Of a stretch of DNA of 34,324 nucleotides, positions 33,176 through 34,324 are shown piece by piece. The stretch covers positions 1 through 34,324 of the forward strand of contig CABYLY010000009.1 in assembly GCA_902519945.1 (NCBI GenBank), in the 5' to 3' direction. Source of the DNA: an uncultured Pelagibacteraceae bacterium (GTDB lineage: Bacteria; Pseudomonadota; Alphaproteobacteria; Pelagibacterales; Pelagibacteraceae). The translations under genes were made by a program, and so were the position numbers. Under the pieces are notes generated by a model, which was given only the letters and a program-made list of their open reading frames with translations, ran no database searches and had not been told where the DNA came from. How positions within the stretch are numbered: the first letter of the stretch is position 1; each line of letters begins with the position of its first letter.

Positions 33176-34324
33176 TTATTCAACGGTTACCGATTTAGCA
33201 AGATTTCTAGGCTTATCTATGTCAAATCCTTTTTTAAGTGCTGAATAATAAGCTAATTTTTGCAAAGGAATTGTTAAAAGAAAGGGTAAAAGATCCTCAT
33301 TAGCACTTTCAACTTCTATTTTTTCCCAAATATTCTCTGAAACCACCTCGTCTCGACTTTTATTTGTTACTAATAAAACTTTTGCTCCTCTCGCAATTAC
33401 TTCCTGCATGTTTGAAATTGTTTTTTTATAATAGTTATCTCGTGGTGCTAATACAACAACTGGCATTCCTTCTTCAATTAAAGCTAGTGGTCCATGTTTC
33501 ATCTCACCAGCTGGATAACCTTCTGCATGAATATAAGATAGCTCTTTTAATTTTAACGCACCTTCCAATGCTATTGGAAAAGAAAACCCTCTTCCTAAAA
33601 ACATTGAACCTTTTGCTTCATTAAAAGTATTTGATATTGCTTGTATTTTGTTGTCTGTAGATAAAGTCTTTTCAACTAACTTTGGTAAAGATTTTAGATC
33701 TTTAAGTTTCTCATTAAATATCTCTTTTTTCAAATCTCTTCTCAATAATCCAAGTTTTAACGCTAAAATATATAGTATTAAAATCTGGCCTAAAAATGCT
33801 TTAGTAGATGCCACACCTATTTCAGTTCCACAATGTATTGGTAAAACAAATTTAGAGTCCCTTGCAATAGAACTTTCAATAACATTTACAACTGCACATG
33901 TTTTCATTTCATTTTGATTACACAAATCTAATGCTGCATAAGTATCAGCTGTTTCACCAGATTGAGATACAAACACATATAAAGTTTCTTTCTTAAATCT
34001 ATTTTTTCTATATCTAAACTCTGATGCGATATCCACACTTACATCTAATGAAGTAAGTTCTTCAAACCAATATTTTGCGAGTAAACAAGAATGATAAGCT
34101 GTTCCACAACCAATAAGGGTCACTGATGAAATTTCATTAGTTTTCCACGGAAAATTATAAATGTTGATATCATTATTTAACGTATCCACATACTCATTAA
34201 TTCCATTTTTTAACGTAGTAGGTTGTTCCTCTATTTCTTTAGCCATGAAATGTTTGTAATCGCCTTTATCATACTTCTCATCTTCCAAAGACAACTCTAA
34301 AACTTTTTTGTTTATCTTAGCTCC
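33176..34324 (-). CDS. glmS: Glucosamine-6-phosphate synthase, C-terminal part (cut by window edge)
   Basis: These 382 residues are the isomerase half of GlmS, which makes glucosamine 6-phosphate from fructose 6-phosphate for peptidoglycan and lipid A. The frame stays open to the last base, so the glutaminase domain (about 225 residues) lies outside the window; a TTG at 34292-34294 is an internal Leu, not a start. Two SIS domains are visible: GCGTAYHSCLLAKYW and VSQSGETADTY, then STKAF and GRGFSFPIALEGALKLKELS, ending with the catalytic-tail DKPRNLAKSVTVE. Confidence 0.97.
   Translation of the reverse strand, partial: GAKINKKVLELSLEDEKYDKGDYKHFMAKEIEEQPTTLKNGINEYVDTLNNDINIYNFPWKTNEISSVTLIGCGTAYHSCLLAKYWFEELTSLDVSVDIASEFRYRKNRFKKETLYVFVSQSGETADTYAALDLCNQNEMKTCAVVNVIESSIARDSKFVLPIHCGTEIGVASTKAFLGQILILYILALKLGLLRRDLKKEIFNEKLKDLKSLPKLVEKTLSTDNKIQAISNTFNEAKGSMFLGRGFSFPIALEGALKLKELSYIHAEGYPAGEMKHGPLALIEEGMPVVVLAPRDNYYKKTISNMQEVIARGAKVLLVTNKSRDEVVSENIWEKIEVESANEDLLPFLLTIPLQKLAYYSALKKGFDIDKPRNLAKSVTVE

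Noticed and set aside
33364-33624. Leu-rich plus-strand frame opposite glmS
   Set aside because: Shadow of a strongly conserved gene; composition follows from the antisense of Lys/Glu-rich codons.

Overview
The window looks like a free-living, genome-streamlined alphaproteobacterium of the SAR11 type (Candidatus Pelagibacter or a close relative). The evidence is very AT-rich DNA, Lys/Asn/Ile-rich proteins, no gap between genes longer than about 130 bases, many 1-4 base overlaps of stop and start codons, and very few Shine-Dalgarno sequences. There are no insertion sequences, CRISPR arrays, phage genes or rRNA genes. The genus is inferred from composition and gene content; no search was run.

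Layout. (1) 1-5347, minus strand: a transcription/translation block read as tRNA-Tyr, tRNA-Gly, tuf, tRNA-Trp, secE, nusG, rplK, rplA, rplJ, rplL and rpoB (cut by the window edge). (2) 5402-6253, plus: rlmB and tRNA-Thr. (3) 6264-11495, minus: two large paralogous surface proteins (N-terminal beta-propeller, C-terminal autotransporter-like barrel) on either side of tRNA-Leu and nadK. (4) 11625-13723: two tiny overlapping membrane-protein genes (plus), then a four-helix DUF4149/TMEM205-like protein and an exported SxxK serine hydrolase (minus). (5) 13763-17519, plus: a three-gene operon that appears to make and recycle glucosylglycerate. (6) 17528-19370, minus: methyltransferase, gamma-glutamylcyclotransferase-like and CinA-domain genes, overlapping one another. 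(7) 19391-26615, plus: sfsA, map, purB, purC, purS, purQ, purL, bolA and grxD, nearly all overlapping. (8) 26619-34324, minus: glmS (cut by the edge), class II DAHP synthase, nadE, cysS, cimA, trmJ and rpsD.

How it fits together. Most of the window is housekeeping: ribosomal proteins, elongation and secretion factors, de novo purine synthesis, NAD synthesis and phosphorylation, and entry enzymes for aromatic amino acid, isoleucine and cell-wall amino-sugar synthesis. The less ordinary parts are the pair of propeller-barrel surface proteins, which look like accessory cargo set between tRNA genes and a core gene, and the glucosylglycerate operon, which would give a nitrogen-poor marine cell a nitrogen-free compatible solute with its own recovery enzyme. 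Small structural signals include a perfect hairpin between rplL and rpoB, a hairpin enclosing the tuf stop codon just before tRNA-Trp, and a GC-rich hairpin ahead of tRNA-Tyr.
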